A stretch of 64,000 bases of DNA from Variovorax paradoxus (lineage in GTDB: Bacteria; Pseudomonadota; Gammaproteobacteria; Burkholderiales; Burkholderiaceae_C), in assembly GCF_030815855.1 (NCBI RefSeq), contig NZ_JAUSXG010000001.1:3968001-4032000 (forward strand), read 5' to 3'. Numbering within the stretch: position 1 is the stretch's first letter; each line of letters begins with the position of its first letter. The notes below the pieces were generated by a model that worked only from the letters and a program-made list of their open reading frames with translations, made no database searches and had not been told where the DNA came from. Shown here in pieces: positions 35,032-43,876 of the stretch. The position numbers were made by a program, and so were the translations under genes.

Positions 35032-35811
35032 TCACATCCGAACGGGAATGCCCCGCGCGGCCATGCGGGCTTTCGCCTCGCCGACCGTGTGTTCGCCGTA
35101 GTGGAAGATGCTGGCGGCCAGCACCGCGTCGGCGCCGCCGCTCTGGATGCCGTCGGCCAGGTCGTCGAGATTGCCCACCCCGCCCGATGCGATGACCGGC
35201 ACGTTGACGGCGTCGCTCACCGCACGGGTGAGCTCGAGGTCGAAGCCGCTCTTGGTGCCGTCGCGGTCCATGCTTGTGAGCAGGATTTCGCCGGCGCCAC
35301 GACGCACCATCTCGGTCGCCCATGCCACGGCGTCGAGGCCGGTGTTCTTGCGGCCGCCATGGCTGTACACATCCCAGCCCGCGCCACGCGTAGCGGCTTC
35401 TTCGGGGCCGCGGCGCTTGGCGTCGATGGCGACCACGATGCATTGCGAGCCGTATTTCTGCGACGCGTCCTCGATTACCTTCGGATCGGCGATGGCCGCC
35501 GAGTTGAAGCTGGTCTTGTCGGCGCCCGCGTTGAGCAGCCGGCGCACATCGGCCACGGTGCGCACGCCGCCGCCCACCGTCAGCGGAATGAAGACCTGCG
35601 AGGCCACCGCCTCGATGATCGGCAGGATCAGGTCGCGGCCGTCGCTGGTGGCCGTGATGTCGAGAAAAGTGAGTTCGTCGGCGCCCTGCGCGTTGTAGCG
35701 CGCGGCGATTTCGACCGGATCGCCGGCATCGCGCAGCTCGAGAAAGTTGACGCCCTTGACCACGCGGCCGCCGGTAACGTCGAGACAGGGAATGATGCGT
35801 TTTGCGAGCAT
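35032..35811 (-). CDS. hisF: Imidazole glycerol-phosphate synthase, cyclase subunit HisF
   Basis: HisF, with HisH, makes imidazole glycerol phosphate and AICAR. The 259-residue TIM barrel shows [21 protein letters not shown] with the catalytic Asp, the two phosphate-binding halves ([13 protein letters not shown] and [13 protein letters not shown]) and [13 protein letters not shown] with the second catalytic Asp. Its partner hisH lies 5.3 kb away, beyond an insertion of unrelated genes that separates hisF from hisA. Confidence 0.97.
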   Translation of the reverse strand: MLAKRIIPCLDVTGGRVVKGVNFLELRDAGDPVEIAARYNAQGADELTFLDITATSDGRDLILPIIEAVASQVFIPLTVGGGVRTVADVRRLLNAGADKTSFNSAAIADPKVIEDASQKYGSQCIVVAIDAKRRGPEEAATRGAGWDVYSHGGRKNTGLDAVAWATEMVRRGAGEILLTSMDRDGTKSGFDLELTRAVSDAVNVPVIASGGVGNLDDLADGIQSGGADAVLAASIFHYGEHTVGEAKARMAARGIPVRM

Positions 35812-35832
35812 GGTCGGTCGTAAGAAGAAAAA

Positions 35833-36669
35833 TCAGAGCACGCGAAGCTGCTGCCAGCCCTGCCACTGGGCACCGGGCAACAGCAGCACCTGCTCGTCGA
35901 TGCGCGCGGCCTCGACGCACAGCATGTGCCGGTAGCCGTCTTCCGGCATGTCGGCGAGTTTCGCACCCAGCGCGGCGCCCGGGTTCCAGACCACGGTTTC
36001 GCTGCAGCTCGCGCTTTGCGAAATTTCGAGCGTGCCGCTCGGCTGCACCAGGCGCAGCGGCTTGGCCGGAGCGGCATAGACACTGTCGAACTCGGCATCG
36101 AAGCGCAGCGCCGGCGCCGTTTCCACGTGGCGGTCGTCGCGCAGCGAATCCCAGCGGTTGGCGCCTTGCAGCCCCTCCAGGCGCACTTCGGCAATGTCGT
36201 CGACGCGCAGGTAGGTGTGCAGCGCCGCCGCAAAGCTGAATGGCGCATGGTCGACATTGAGCAGCGTCAGCGCGGCGCGAAGCCGTCCCGGGCCCATGCC
36301 GACCTGCAGCCGTGCCTCGAAAGCGTGCGGCCAGAGCTTGCGCGTGGCCTCGCTGTCGCGCAGCCGCAAGGTCAGTTCGCCCGAAGTGGCGTCGATGCCC
36401 CGGTTTTCCCAAGGCAGATTGCGCATGAAACCATGCTTGGGCAACATGCCGCGCTGGTTGAACTGGGGGCAGCAAATGGGCACGCCCCCGCGGATTGCCG
36501 CCGCCCCGTCGAACACGGCGCGCGGGCTCAGATAGAGCCGCTCGGCCCCGTCGGCCGTGGTCCAGGAAAGCAGCTGCGCCCCGTGTAGAGCCACGGTGAA
36601 GGCACTGCCGTCGCCGCCGGTGGCACGAAGCGCCGGCTGGCCGCGAAACTCGATCGAGCAGATGTCCAT
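35833..36669 (-). CDS. D-hexose-6-phosphate mutarotase (YeaD-like aldose 1-epimerase family)
   Basis: I chose the ATG at 36669 ([21 protein letters not shown]; 278 residues); a GTG at 36702 is possible. Family marks are [42 protein letters not shown] and the catalytic-His region [10 protein letters not shown], followed by HTYLRVDD and the Glu region [10 protein letters not shown]. Such proteins interconvert anomers of hexose 6-phosphates. The gene lies 21 bases upstream of hisF and is divergent from dctA. Whether it has any link with histidine synthesis is unknown. Confidence 0.85.
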   Translation of the reverse strand: MDICSIEFRGQPALRATGGDGSAFTVALHGAQLLSWTTADGAERLYLSPRAVFDGAAAIRGGVPICCPQFNQRGMLPKHGFMRNLPWENRGIDATSGELTLRLRDSEATRKLWPHAFEARLQVGMGPGRLRAALTLLNVDHAPFSFAAALHTYLRVDDIAEVRLEGLQGANRWDSLRDDRHVETAPALRFDAEFDSVYAAPAKPLRLVQPSGTLEISQSASCSETVVWNPGAALGAKLADMPEDGYRHMLCVEAARIDEQVLLLPGAQWQGWQQLRVL

Positions 36670-36696
36670 TGGAGAATTGTAGGCAGCGAAATTCCG

Positions 36697-36712
36697 TGGC
36701 ACGAAATTGGCA
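36697..36712 (+). promoter_or_regulatory. Near-consensus sigma-54 (-24/-12) promoter upstream of dctA
   Basis: TGGCACG-AAAT-TGGCA matches the sigma-54 consensus TGGCACG-N4-TTGCW at all but one position (G for T before the -12 GC). The invariant GG and GC are exactly 10 bases apart. Transcription would start near 36723, leaving a leader of about 135 bases to dctA. C4-dicarboxylate carriers are classic sigma-54 targets controlled by DctB/DctD. No regulator gene lies nearby in this window. Confidence 0.68.
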
Positions 36713-36858
36713 TTGGAGACTTAAGACTTCATCACCGCCGCGCCGGTGCCGGTTGCACGCAGGGGACCTTCTTGGATACCCTCTGCCTGCCGCACAAGGA
36801 GAGGGTGGCGGCCGATGCGCTCGCGCCCCAAAACCACACACACGTCAAAGGGACAACC

Positions 36859-38166
36859 ATGAGAAAGAAACTGCCGGCCGCCGCCTGGATCCTGATTGCC
36901 ATGGTGCTCGGCATTCTCGTCGGCTACATGATCTTCGCGAGCTTCCCTGACAAGAAGGCTGCCGCGCAGATCGCGGGCTATGTCTCGATCGTGTCGGACG
37001 TGTTTCTGCGTCTCATCAAGATGCTGATCGGGCCGCTGGTGTTCTCCACCCTGGTGGTGGGCATCGCGCACATGGGCGATGCGAAGTCGGTGGGCCGCGT
37101 GTTCGGCAAGTCGCTCGGATGGTTTTTCACGGCATCGCTGATCTCGCTGGTCATCGGCCTCGTGATGGCCAATCTCTTGAAGCCTGGCGAGAACCTCGGG
37201 CTTCCGCTGCCGGACATCGGCTCTTCGGCCAACCTGGCCACTGCGAAGTTCACGCTCAAGGACTTCGTGAGCCACATGGTTCCGAAGTCTTTCGCCGAGG
37301 CGATGGCCAACAACGAGATCCTGCAGATCGTGGTGTTCTCGATGTTCTTCGGCGTGGCGCTCGCCTCGCTCGGCGACAAGGCCAAGACGCTGGTGGCCGC
37401 CATCGACGAACTCTCGCACGCGATGCTCAAGATCACGGGCTACGTGATGAAGCTGGCGCCCCTCGCGGTGATGGCCGCCATGGCCGCCACGGTTGCGACG
37501 AACGGCCTGGGCATCCTGCTCAAGTTCGCCGTTTTCATGGGCGACTTCTACCTGGGCCTTTTCGTGCTGTGGGGCGTGCTGATCTTCGCGGGCTTTGCCT
37601 TCCTGGGCCCGCGCGTCTTCAAGCTGCTGGTGCTCATCAAGGAGGCCTTTCTGCTTTCGTTCGCCACGGCGAGTTCGGAAGCGGCCTACCCGAAGATCCT
37701 GCAGGCGCTCGACCGTTTCGGCGTGAAGCGCAAGATCTCGAGCTTCGTGATGCCCATGGGCTATTCGTTCAATCTCGACGGCTCGATGATGTACTGCACC
37801 TTTGCGGTGCTGTTCATCGCGCAGGCCTACGACATCCACATGCCGCTCAGCACGCAGATCACCATGCTGCTGATCCTGATGCTCACCTCCAAGGGCATGG
37901 CGGGCGTGCCGCGCGCCTCGCTGGTGGTGATTGCCGCCACACTCAACCACTTCGACATTCCCGAGGCCGGCTTGCTGCTGATCCTGGGCGTCGACACCTT
38001 CCTCGACATGGGGCGCTCGGCCACGAACGCGGTGGGCAACTCCATCGCCACCGCCGTGGTGGCCAAGTGGGAAGGCGAGCTGCTCTCCGAGAGCGACGCA
38101 GCGGTGAACGCCAAGGCGCTGGACGATGAAGCCGCCGCCACGCTCGCCCATCCGGCCCACGCGTGA
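36859..38166 (+). CDS. dctA: C4-dicarboxylate/amino acid:cation symporter (DctA/GltP type, DAACS family)
   Basis: The ATG at 36859 has AAAGGGA 5-12 bases upstream and gives 435 residues. The protein has eight-plus membrane helices and the family motifs: AFATASSEAAYPK-like (SFATASSEAAYPKILQAL, the serine-rich hairpin HP1), FNLDGSMMYCTFAVLFIAQ, TSKGMAGVPRASLVVIAATL (HP2) and DTFLDMGRSATNAVGN with substrate and cation ligands. It imports succinate/fumarate/malate or glutamate/aspartate with cations. The binding-protein gene follows after 8 bases, and a sigma-54 promoter precedes it. The dicarboxylate assignment rests partly on that promoter. Confidence 0.88.
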   Translation: MRKKLPAAAWILIAMVLGILVGYMIFASFPDKKAAAQIAGYVSIVSDVFLRLIKMLIGPLVFSTLVVGIAHMGDAKSVGRVFGKSLGWFFTASLISLVIGLVMANLLKPGENLGLPLPDIGSSANLATAKFTLKDFVSHMVPKSFAEAMANNEILQIVVFSMFFGVALASLGDKAKTLVAAIDELSHAMLKITGYVMKLAPLAVMAAMAATVATNGLGILLKFAVFMGDFYLGLFVLWGVLIFAGFAFLGPRVFKLLVLIKEAFLLSFATASSEAAYPKILQALDRFGVKRKISSFVMPMGYSFNLDGSMMYCTFAVLFIAQAYDIHMPLSTQITMLLILMLTSKGMAGVPRASLVVIAATLNHFDIPEAGLLLILGVDTFLDMGRSATNAVGNSIATAVVAKWEGELLSESDAAVNAKALDDEAAATLAHPAHA

Positions 38167-38174
38167 GGCGCGCC

Positions 38175-39095
38175 ATGAAGCTCAAGGTCGCGCTGCCGGT
38201 TCTCATTGCCGGCCTGCTGGCGGCCGCCGCGCTTGTCGCCGCAGCCCCGGCGCGGGCGCAGCAGCAAGCCCCCGAGACATTGACCGGCACCCTCGCCAAG
38301 GCGCGCCAGACCGGTGCCATCACCATCGGCTACCGCGAATCGTCGGTGCCGTTTTCTTTTCTCAATGCACGCAACGAACCGATCGGCTATTCGATCGAGC
38401 TCTGCCGCGCCTTGGTCACGGCCATCGAGGACGCGGTGAACAAGAGCCTCGCGATCAAGTGGGTGCCGGTGACCTCCGATTCGCGCATCGGCGCGGTCGA
38501 GAGCGGCGCGGTCGATCTCGAGTGCGGCTCGACCACCAACAACCTCGAGCGGCAGAAGCGCGTGAGCTTCTCGCCGACGATGTTCGTCTCGGGCACCAAG
38601 GTGCTGGTGAAGAAGGGTTCGCCGATCAAGTCGTTTCGCGACCTGGCCGGCAAGCGGGTCGCTGTGACTGCTGGCACCACCAACGAGAAGACGCTGCGCG
38701 AGCTTTCGCAGAAGTTCAGGCTCGGGATCGATCTGGTGGTGGCGCGCGACCACGCCGATTCATTCGGGCTCGTGAAGAGCGGCCAGGCCGATGCCTTTGC
38801 CACCGACGACGTGCTGCTCTACGGCCTGATCGCACGGGACGCCGCCAAGGCCGAGTACGAAGTGGTCGGCGACTATCTCTCCTACGACCCCTACGGCATC
38901 ATGTACCGCAAGGGCGATGCGCAGCTGGCCAAGGTGATCAACGACACCTTCCAGGTGTTGGCCGAGGACGGCGAAATCGAGCGCCAGTACAAACGCTGGT
39001 TCCTGCGCAAGCTGCCGACGGGGGAGAGCATCAACCTGCCGATGAGCGCGCAGCTCGAAGCGATCATCCAGACGATGTCGGTGAAGGCGGAGTAG
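38175..39095 (+). CDS. Periplasmic glutamate/aspartate-type substrate-binding protein (GltI-like), without ABC partners
   Basis: From the ATG at 38175 (GAGG 6 bases upstream, inside the dctA stop region) the product has 306 residues with a signal peptide ending APARA. It is a cluster-3 amino-acid binding protein: ITIGYRESSVPFSFLN, IGYSIELCRALV, DLECGSTTNNLERQKRVSFS, VAVTAGTTNEKTL and DPYGIMYRKGD resemble GltI/AatJ. No permease or ATPase gene is nearby. Tight coupling to dctA suggests cooperation with that symporter or use of an ABC system elsewhere. Confidence 0.88.
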   Translation: MKLKVALPVLIAGLLAAAALVAAAPARAQQQAPETLTGTLAKARQTGAITIGYRESSVPFSFLNARNEPIGYSIELCRALVTAIEDAVNKSLAIKWVPVTSDSRIGAVESGAVDLECGSTTNNLERQKRVSFSPTMFVSGTKVLVKKGSPIKSFRDLAGKRVAVTAGTTNEKTLRELSQKFRLGIDLVVARDHADSFGLVKSGQADAFATDDVLLYGLIARDAAKAEYEVVGDYLSYDPYGIMYRKGDAQLAKVINDTFQVLAEDGEIERQYKRWFLRKLPTGESINLPMSAQLEAIIQTMSVKAE

Positions 39096-39133
39096 CCGGG
39101 CCGGCGGCGCGAGTGAAAACGGGACCCAGGCGG

Positions 39134-40312
39134 TCAGCGCGCCGGCCACGCCCAATGCGGTATCTCGCTCATGTCGAGGTTGGCGATGCGGGTTTCGCCG
39201 AGGCGCTTTTCGAGCACCACCGGTTGCAGGTCGTCGCTGTCTTCGAGCGCGGCGATCAGCCGCGCTGCATGCGACACCGCGATGACCTGCGATTCGCGCG
39301 CGGCCTGCGCGATGAGCCGGCCCAGCGCCGGCAGCAGGTCGGGGTGCAGGCTGGTCTCGGGCTCGTTGAGCACCAGCAGCGCGGGCGGACGGGGCGTGAG
39401 AAGCGCGGCGATCCAGAGCAGATAGCGCAAGGTGCCGTCGGAGAGTTCCGCCGCGGTCAGGGGCCGCAGCAGGCCGTGCTGGTGCATCAGTGTTTCGAAA
39501 CGGTCTTCGTTGACCCGCACTTCGACACGGGCGCCTGGAAACGCATCGTCGACGGCACGGTCGAGTGCGTCGTTGTCGCCGATTTCGCGGATGGTCTGCA
39601 GCGCGGCGGCCAGGTCGGAGCCGTCGTTGGCGAGCACCGGCGTGTAGGTGCCGAGCTGCGGCTGGCGCGCGGGCGCATCGGCATCGGAGCGGAAGTGGTC
39701 GTAGAAGCGCCAGGAGCGCATCTGCTCGCGCAGCGTGAGCATCTCGGGCGCGGCGTGCGGGTCGGCGTACTCGGTCATCATGCTGGCGAAATGGGCGATG
39801 GGCCGGCCTACGGGCTCCCAGCTTCCGCTGCGCTCGCCGCGCAGCCGCAGCGAGGCTCCCTTGCGGTCGACCAGTTGCGTGGCAGGCCGCAGCACCGGGC
39901 CGCTCCAGATGGCCTCGCGCTTGATTTCCGGGTCGCGCGAAAAGGCCGTCGGCGGCACCGGCGGCGGCAAGCCGATGTCGATGGCGTAGCCGAAGTCGTC
40001 CGCTTCGACACCCGAGAAGCCGAGCCGCAGATTCACCGGCTCGTTGCGCACGGTGCCCTGCACCGGCGCGTCGCCGCGCAGCATGGCGGCCGAAAAGCGC
40101 TCAGGACCGGCCCAGAGGGTGGAAGAGAGCCCGCCTTCGCGCACCAGCGAACGGATCACGCCGCCGTTGGCAATGTCGGCCAGGAGCCGCATCGCGCGGT
40201 ACACGCTGGACTTGCCGCTGCCGTTGGGCCCGGTCACAACCGTGAGCCGCCCGAGCGGCACCGTCAGCTGGCGCAGCGACCGGTAATTGGCAATGGCAAG
40301 CGCGGAGAGCAC
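39134..40312 (-). CDS. Orphan AAA-family (SMC/OLD-like) ATPase
   Basis: The 392-residue protein begins MLSALAIANYRSLRQLTVPLG, typical of RecF/OLD-like ATPases. Walker A is GPNGSGKSS at 28-36; near the C-terminus are a signature-like ELSDGTLRYLLWIAALL, the Walker B/D-loop LLVLNEPETSLHPDLLP and the switch SHAARLI. No TOPRIM nuclease domain is attached and none is encoded beside it. It is 20 bases downstream of hisA and probably cotranscribed. Similar stand-alone predicted ATPases are common; function is unknown, and a defence role would need a partner not seen here. Confidence 0.82.
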   Translation of the reverse strand: MLSALAIANYRSLRQLTVPLGRLTVVTGPNGSGKSSVYRAMRLLADIANGGVIRSLVREGGLSSTLWAGPERFSAAMLRGDAPVQGTVRNEPVNLRLGFSGVEADDFGYAIDIGLPPPVPPTAFSRDPEIKREAIWSGPVLRPATQLVDRKGASLRLRGERSGSWEPVGRPIAHFASMMTEYADPHAAPEMLTLREQMRSWRFYDHFRSDADAPARQPQLGTYTPVLANDGSDLAAALQTIREIGDNDALDRAVDDAFPGARVEVRVNEDRFETLMHQHGLLRPLTAAELSDGTLRYLLWIAALLTPRPPALLVLNEPETSLHPDLLPALGRLIAQAARESQVIAVSHAARLIAALEDSDDLQPVVLEKRLGETRIANLDMSEIPHWAWPAR

Positions 40313-40332
40313 GCCGCGCTATGCGAAGTGGC

Positions 40333-41076
40333 TCAGGCGCCGGCGAGCTCGTCGGCGCGGGCTTGCGCCGCCGCGAAATCGAGGTCGCCCGAATAGATGG
40401 CGCGGCCGCAGATCACGCCTTCGACGCCTTCGGACTCGACCGCGCAGAGCTGGTCGATGTCGGCCATGTTCGACAGGCCGCCCGAGGCGATCACCGGAAT
40501 GGTCAGCGCCTGCGCGAGCTTGACGGTGGCATCGATGTTGATGCCCGAGAGCATGCCGTCGCGGCCGATGTCGGTGTAGATGATCGATTCGACGCCGTAG
40601 TCCTCGAACTTCTTGCCCAAGTCGGCCACCTCGTGGCCCGTGAGCTTGCTCCAGCCGTCGGTGGCCACCTTGCCGTCCTTGGCGTCGAGCCCCACGATGA
40701 TGTGGCCGCCGAAGGCCACGCAGGCGTCCTTCAGGAAGCCGGGGTTCTTGACCGCGGCGGTGCCGATGATCACGTAGCGCAGCCCGTCGTCGATGTAGCG
40801 CTCGATGGTGTCGAGGTCGCGAATGCCGCCGCCGAGCTGCACCGGGATGTCGTCGCCGACTTCCTTCAGGATCGCCTTGATCGCCGCGTGGTTCTGCGGC
40901 TTTCCGGCGAATGCGCCATTCAGGTCGACCAGGTGCAGCCGCCGCGCGCCGGCCGTGACCCACTTGCGGGCCATGGCGGCAGGGTCTTCGCTGAAGATGG
41001 TGGACTGGTCCATGTCGCCTTGTTTGAGGCGAACGCAGTGGCCGTCTTTGAGATCAATGGCGGGAATGAGGAGCAT
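40333..41076 (-). CDS. hisA: Phosphoribosylformimino-AICAR ribotide isomerase HisA
   Basis: HisA catalyses the Amadori isomerisation of ProFAR to PRFAR, step 4 of histidine synthesis. The 247-residue TIM barrel shows [19 protein letters not shown] with the catalytic Asp, [40 protein letters not shown] and [10 protein letters not shown]. The family is a paralogue of HisF. It follows hisH by 63 bases and is followed by the AAA ATPase gene where hisF would be expected. Confidence 0.97.
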   Translation of the reverse strand: MLLIPAIDLKDGHCVRLKQGDMDQSTIFSEDPAAMARKWVTAGARRLHLVDLNGAFAGKPQNHAAIKAILKEVGDDIPVQLGGGIRDLDTIERYIDDGLRYVIIGTAAVKNPGFLKDACVAFGGHIIVGLDAKDGKVATDGWSKLTGHEVADLGKKFEDYGVESIIYTDIGRDGMLSGINIDATVKLAQALTIPVIASGGLSNMADIDQLCAVESEGVEGVICGRAIYSGDLDFAAAQARADELAGA

Positions 41077-41139
41077 GGAAGTGACGCGAGTGTGCGGAAT
41101 CCGGGCTGAGAAAGATTCGGCCCGGGCGGAAATATAAGG

Positions 41140-41796
41140 TCAGGGATTCCAGTGGAGGAAATTTCGGTAGAGCTGCAACCCGTGGTCCGCACTCTTCTCC
41201 GGGTGGAACTGGGTGGCAAAAATATTATCGCGTGCGATGGCTGCGGTAAAGCATGCCCCGTAATCCGCCTCGCCCACGCTGTGCCGGACGTCCGACGGCC
41301 GCGCGTAGAAGCTGTGCACGAAGTAGAAATAGCTCATGTCGGGGATGCCCGCCCAGACCGCATGCGGCTGGGCCTGCCGCACCTGGTTCCAGCCCATCTG
41401 GGGCACCTTGAAGCGGCTGCCGTCGGGCTGCAGCCGGCCAGCCAGGTCGAACTTGACGACTTCGCCGGGAATGAGCCCCAGGCCGTCGGTCGGCCCTTCG
41501 TCGCTGCGCGACAGCAGCATCTGCATGCCCACGCACACGCCGAAGAGCGGCTTGTTCGCCGCGGCTTCGAGCACCGATTCCTGAAGACCGGAGTCGCGCA
41601 GTTCGCGCATGCAGTCGGGCATGGCGCCCTGCCCCGGCAACACCACGCGGGTGGCCTTGCGCACCACCTCGGGGTCGGAGGTGACGAAGACCTCGACGCC
41701 CACCTGGTCGGCCGCATGCCGCACAGCCTGGGACACCGAGTGCAGGTTGCCCATGCCGTAGTCGACGACCGCGACGGTATTTGCTGCAGATTTCAT
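41140..41796 (-). CDS. hisH: Imidazole glycerol-phosphate synthase, glutaminase subunit HisH
   Basis: HisH supplies ammonia from glutamine to HisF. Starting at the ATG at 41796 it has 218 residues. It shows the class I amidotransferase features: [11 protein letters not shown], the oxyanion region [12 protein letters not shown], the nucleophile in GVCVGMQML (C88) and the C-terminal ATQFHPEKS with catalytic His and Glu. hisB lies 19 bases upstream. Confidence 0.97.
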   Translation of the reverse strand: MKSAANTVAVVDYGMGNLHSVSQAVRHAADQVGVEVFVTSDPEVVRKATRVVLPGQGAMPDCMRELRDSGLQESVLEAAANKPLFGVCVGMQMLLSRSDEGPTDGLGLIPGEVVKFDLAGRLQPDGSRFKVPQMGWNQVRQAQPHAVWAGIPDMSYFYFVHSFYARPSDVRHSVGEADYGACFTAAIARDNIFATQFHPEKSADHGLQLYRNFLHWNP

Positions 41797-41815
41797 GGCT
41801 GTCCGCTGGAGGATT

Positions 41816-42439
41816 TCAGAGCGAACCCTTGGTCGAGGGAATGACGCCCACCGAGCGCGGGTCGAGCTCGAGCGCGCCGCGCATCGCGCGTGCAAAGGCC
41901 TTGAACACGGTTTCGCACTGGTGGTGCGCGTTGACGCCCTTGAGGTTGTCGATGTGCAGCGTGACGAAGGCGTGGTTGACGAAGCCCTGGAAGAACTCGT
42001 AGGTCAGCTGGCTGTCGAAGGTGCCGATCATCCCGCTCGTGAACGGCACGTGCATCACCAGGCCCGGGCGGCCCGAGAAATCGATGACCACGCGGCTCAG
42101 CGCCTCGTCGAGCGGCACGTAGGCATGGCCGTAGCGGCGAATGCCCTTCTTGTCGCCGATGGCCTTGGCCACGGCTTGCCCGAACGTGATGCCGACGTCC
42201 TCGACCGTGTGATGGCCGTCGATGTGCAGGTCGCCCTGGCAGTCGATGTCGAGGTCGATCAGGCCGTGGCGCGCGATCTGGTCGAGCATGTGGTCGAAGA
42301 AGCCGATGCCGGTGGCGAGCTTGGCCTTGCCCGTGCCGTCGAGGTTGACGCTGACGGTGATCTTGGTTTCGGCGGTGTTGCGGGTCACCGAGGCGGTGCG
42401 CGCGGCGGTGCCCGTGTCGGCGATTTGGGGGGTGGTCAT
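41816..42439 (-). CDS. hisB: Imidazoleglycerol-phosphate dehydratase HisB (monofunctional)
   Basis: HisB dehydrates imidazole glycerol phosphate to imidazole acetol phosphate. The 207-residue protein contains the paired metal-binding motifs [14 protein letters not shown] with [11 protein letters not shown], and [14 protein letters not shown] with [16 protein letters not shown]. It lacks the histidinol-phosphatase domain fused to HisB in enterobacteria, as usual in betaproteobacteria. The start overlaps the hisC stop (ATGA). Confidence 0.97.
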   Translation of the reverse strand: MTTPQIADTGTAARTASVTRNTAETKITVSVNLDGTGKAKLATGIGFFDHMLDQIARHGLIDLDIDCQGDLHIDGHHTVEDVGITFGQAVAKAIGDKKGIRRYGHAYVPLDEALSRVVIDFSGRPGLVMHVPFTSGMIGTFDSQLTYEFFQGFVNHAFVTLHIDNLKGVNAHHQCETVFKAFARAMRGALELDPRSVGVIPSTKGSL

Positions 42440-43524
42440 AGTGAGGCTTCGAGTGCCGCGAGCATTCGCGCATTCTCGTCGGCCGTTCCGACGGTGAGGC
42501 GCAGGCAATTTGCGAGCAGTTCGTGCATTTTAGAAACGTTCTTCACCAGAACTCCGCGCCCCTTGATGCCCTCGAAGGTCTTGGTGGCATCTGGCACGCG
42601 CACGAGGATCATGTTGGCGTCGCTCGGCCATGTCTTCACGCCCGGCAGGCGGCCCAAACCCGTCATCAGGCGATCGCGCTCCTCGCGGATCTGTTTCGCC
42701 TGGGCCTCGAACACCTCGGCGTGCTCCAGCGCGAACAGTGCGCATTCGCAGTTGAGCACGCTGATGTTGTAGGGCGGGCGCACCTTGTCGATCTGGGCGA
42801 TCAGCGCGGCCGGCCCCATGAGATAGCCCAGGCGGATACCGGCCAGCCCGAACTTGCTGAGCGTGCGCATCAGCAGCACATGGCCATGCTTCGCGAGCCG
42901 ATCGATGTAGCTGCGGGCGGCGAAGGGCTGGTAGGCCTCGTCGATCACCACCAGGCCGCCCTGCCGGCCCTGCGCCTCGACGATTTTCTCGATGGTGGCA
43001 TCGTCCCAGCGATTGGCCGTCGGGTTGTTCGGGTAGGCGAGGTAGACGATGGCGGGCTTCTCGTACGCGATGGCGGCCAGCATGGCGGCCTCGTCGAGCT
43101 CGAAGTCGGCCGTCAGCGGCACGCCGACGAAGCGCAGGCCCTGCAGCTGCGCGCTCATGGCGTACATCACGAAGCCGGGCAGCGGCGCGAGCACCGCGGC
43201 GCCGGGCACGGCGCATGCAATGGCCAGCAGCGAAATCAGTTCGTCGGAGCCGTTGCCCAGCATCAGCGCGAAGCCTTCGGGCATTTGCGCATGCGCGGCC
43301 AGCGCGCGCTGCAGATCGGCGCCGCGCTCGCCCGGGTAGCGGTTGAGCGCCAGCGCGCCGAGCCGCGCGCCAAGCTCGGCCTGCAGCGCGGGCGGCAGGC
43401 CGAAGGGATTCTCCATGGCGTCGAGCTTGACGAAGCCGCGTGCGTCCTGCACGGCGTAGGCGCGCATGGACTGGACGTCGGGGCGGATGCGATCGATCGG
43501 GCGAGCGGCGGGGGTGGTTGTCAT
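42436..43524 (-). CDS. hisC: Histidinol-phosphate aminotransferase HisC
   Basis: HisC transaminates imidazole acetol phosphate with glutamate, using PLP. The 362-residue fold-type I aminotransferase shows [10 protein letters not shown], a glycine-rich LGNGSDELI, the [11 protein letters not shown] segment, [10 protein letters not shown] and the PLP lysine in [17 protein letters not shown]. Its 5' end overlaps the small exported protein gene upstream by 4 bases, and its stop overlaps hisB. Confidence 0.96.
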   Translation of the reverse strand: MTTTPAARPIDRIRPDVQSMRAYAVQDARGFVKLDAMENPFGLPPALQAELGARLGALALNRYPGERGADLQRALAAHAQMPEGFALMLGNGSDELISLLAIACAVPGAAVLAPLPGFVMYAMSAQLQGLRFVGVPLTADFELDEAAMLAAIAYEKPAIVYLAYPNNPTANRWDDATIEKIVEAQGRQGGLVVIDEAYQPFAARSYIDRLAKHGHVLLMRTLSKFGLAGIRLGYLMGPAALIAQIDKVRPPYNISVLNCECALFALEHAEVFEAQAKQIREERDRLMTGLGRLPGVKTWPSDANMILVRVPDATKTFEGIKGRGVLVKNVSKMHELLANCLRLTVGTADENARMLAALEASL

Positions 43525-43871
43525 CGGGTGCAGCGGTAGCTGTTTCTGAGGGCGCCGGACATGACCAGTTGCACGGGCATGTCGGCTTCATAGCTGTCGG
43601 CGTTGCGCGTCAGCTCGGTTTGATAGAGAGAGCGCGCCATCGAAGGCTCGAGGCGGCGGCCTTCGACGCAGAAGACCGGCTTCTGGCCGTTGCGCTGCGA
43701 CGCTTCCACGCCTTCGCGCAAGCCTTCGAGCACGCCGACGAGGTAGTAGCTCGCATAGGCCTTGCCGTCTTTCTCATTGGCTTCGAGCGTGCGCAGTTCG
43801 CGAATGCTCATCGCCCGCGCACCGGTGCCGGCCAGCAGTGCGAGCAGCAGCAGGACGGCGGTGCGCTTCAC
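43521..43871 (-). CDS. Small exported protein resembling the Rap1a/Tai family
   Basis: The 116-residue product has a signal peptide (about 1-20, ending GARA). The mature part has a helix-rich pattern YYLVGVLEGLREGV, then FCVEGRRLEPSMARSLYQTEL and ALRNSYRC. Cys68 and Cys114 could form one disulfide. The spacing of a G-x-x-x-G helix, FC, a helix and a final C recalls the Rap1a/Tai fold, first seen in type VI secretion immunity proteins but widespread without effectors. No type VI genes are present here. It is coupled to hisC by a 4-base overlap. The family call is tentative. Confidence 0.6.
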   Translation of the reverse strand: MKRTAVLLLLALLAGTGARAMSIRELRTLEANEKDGKAYASYYLVGVLEGLREGVEASQRNGQKPVFCVEGRRLEPSMARSLYQTELTRNADSYEADMPVQLVMSGALRNSYRCTR

Positions 43872-43876
43872 GGCTC

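Noticed and set aside
39134..40312. A defence island around the AAA ATPase
   Set aside because: Neighbours are hisA and a binding-protein gene. No nuclease, methyltransferase, reverse transcriptase or toxin gene is adjacent.
43521..43871. Type VI secretion immunity gene
   Set aside because: The fold resemblance is tentative and no effector, VgrG or Hcp gene is in the window.
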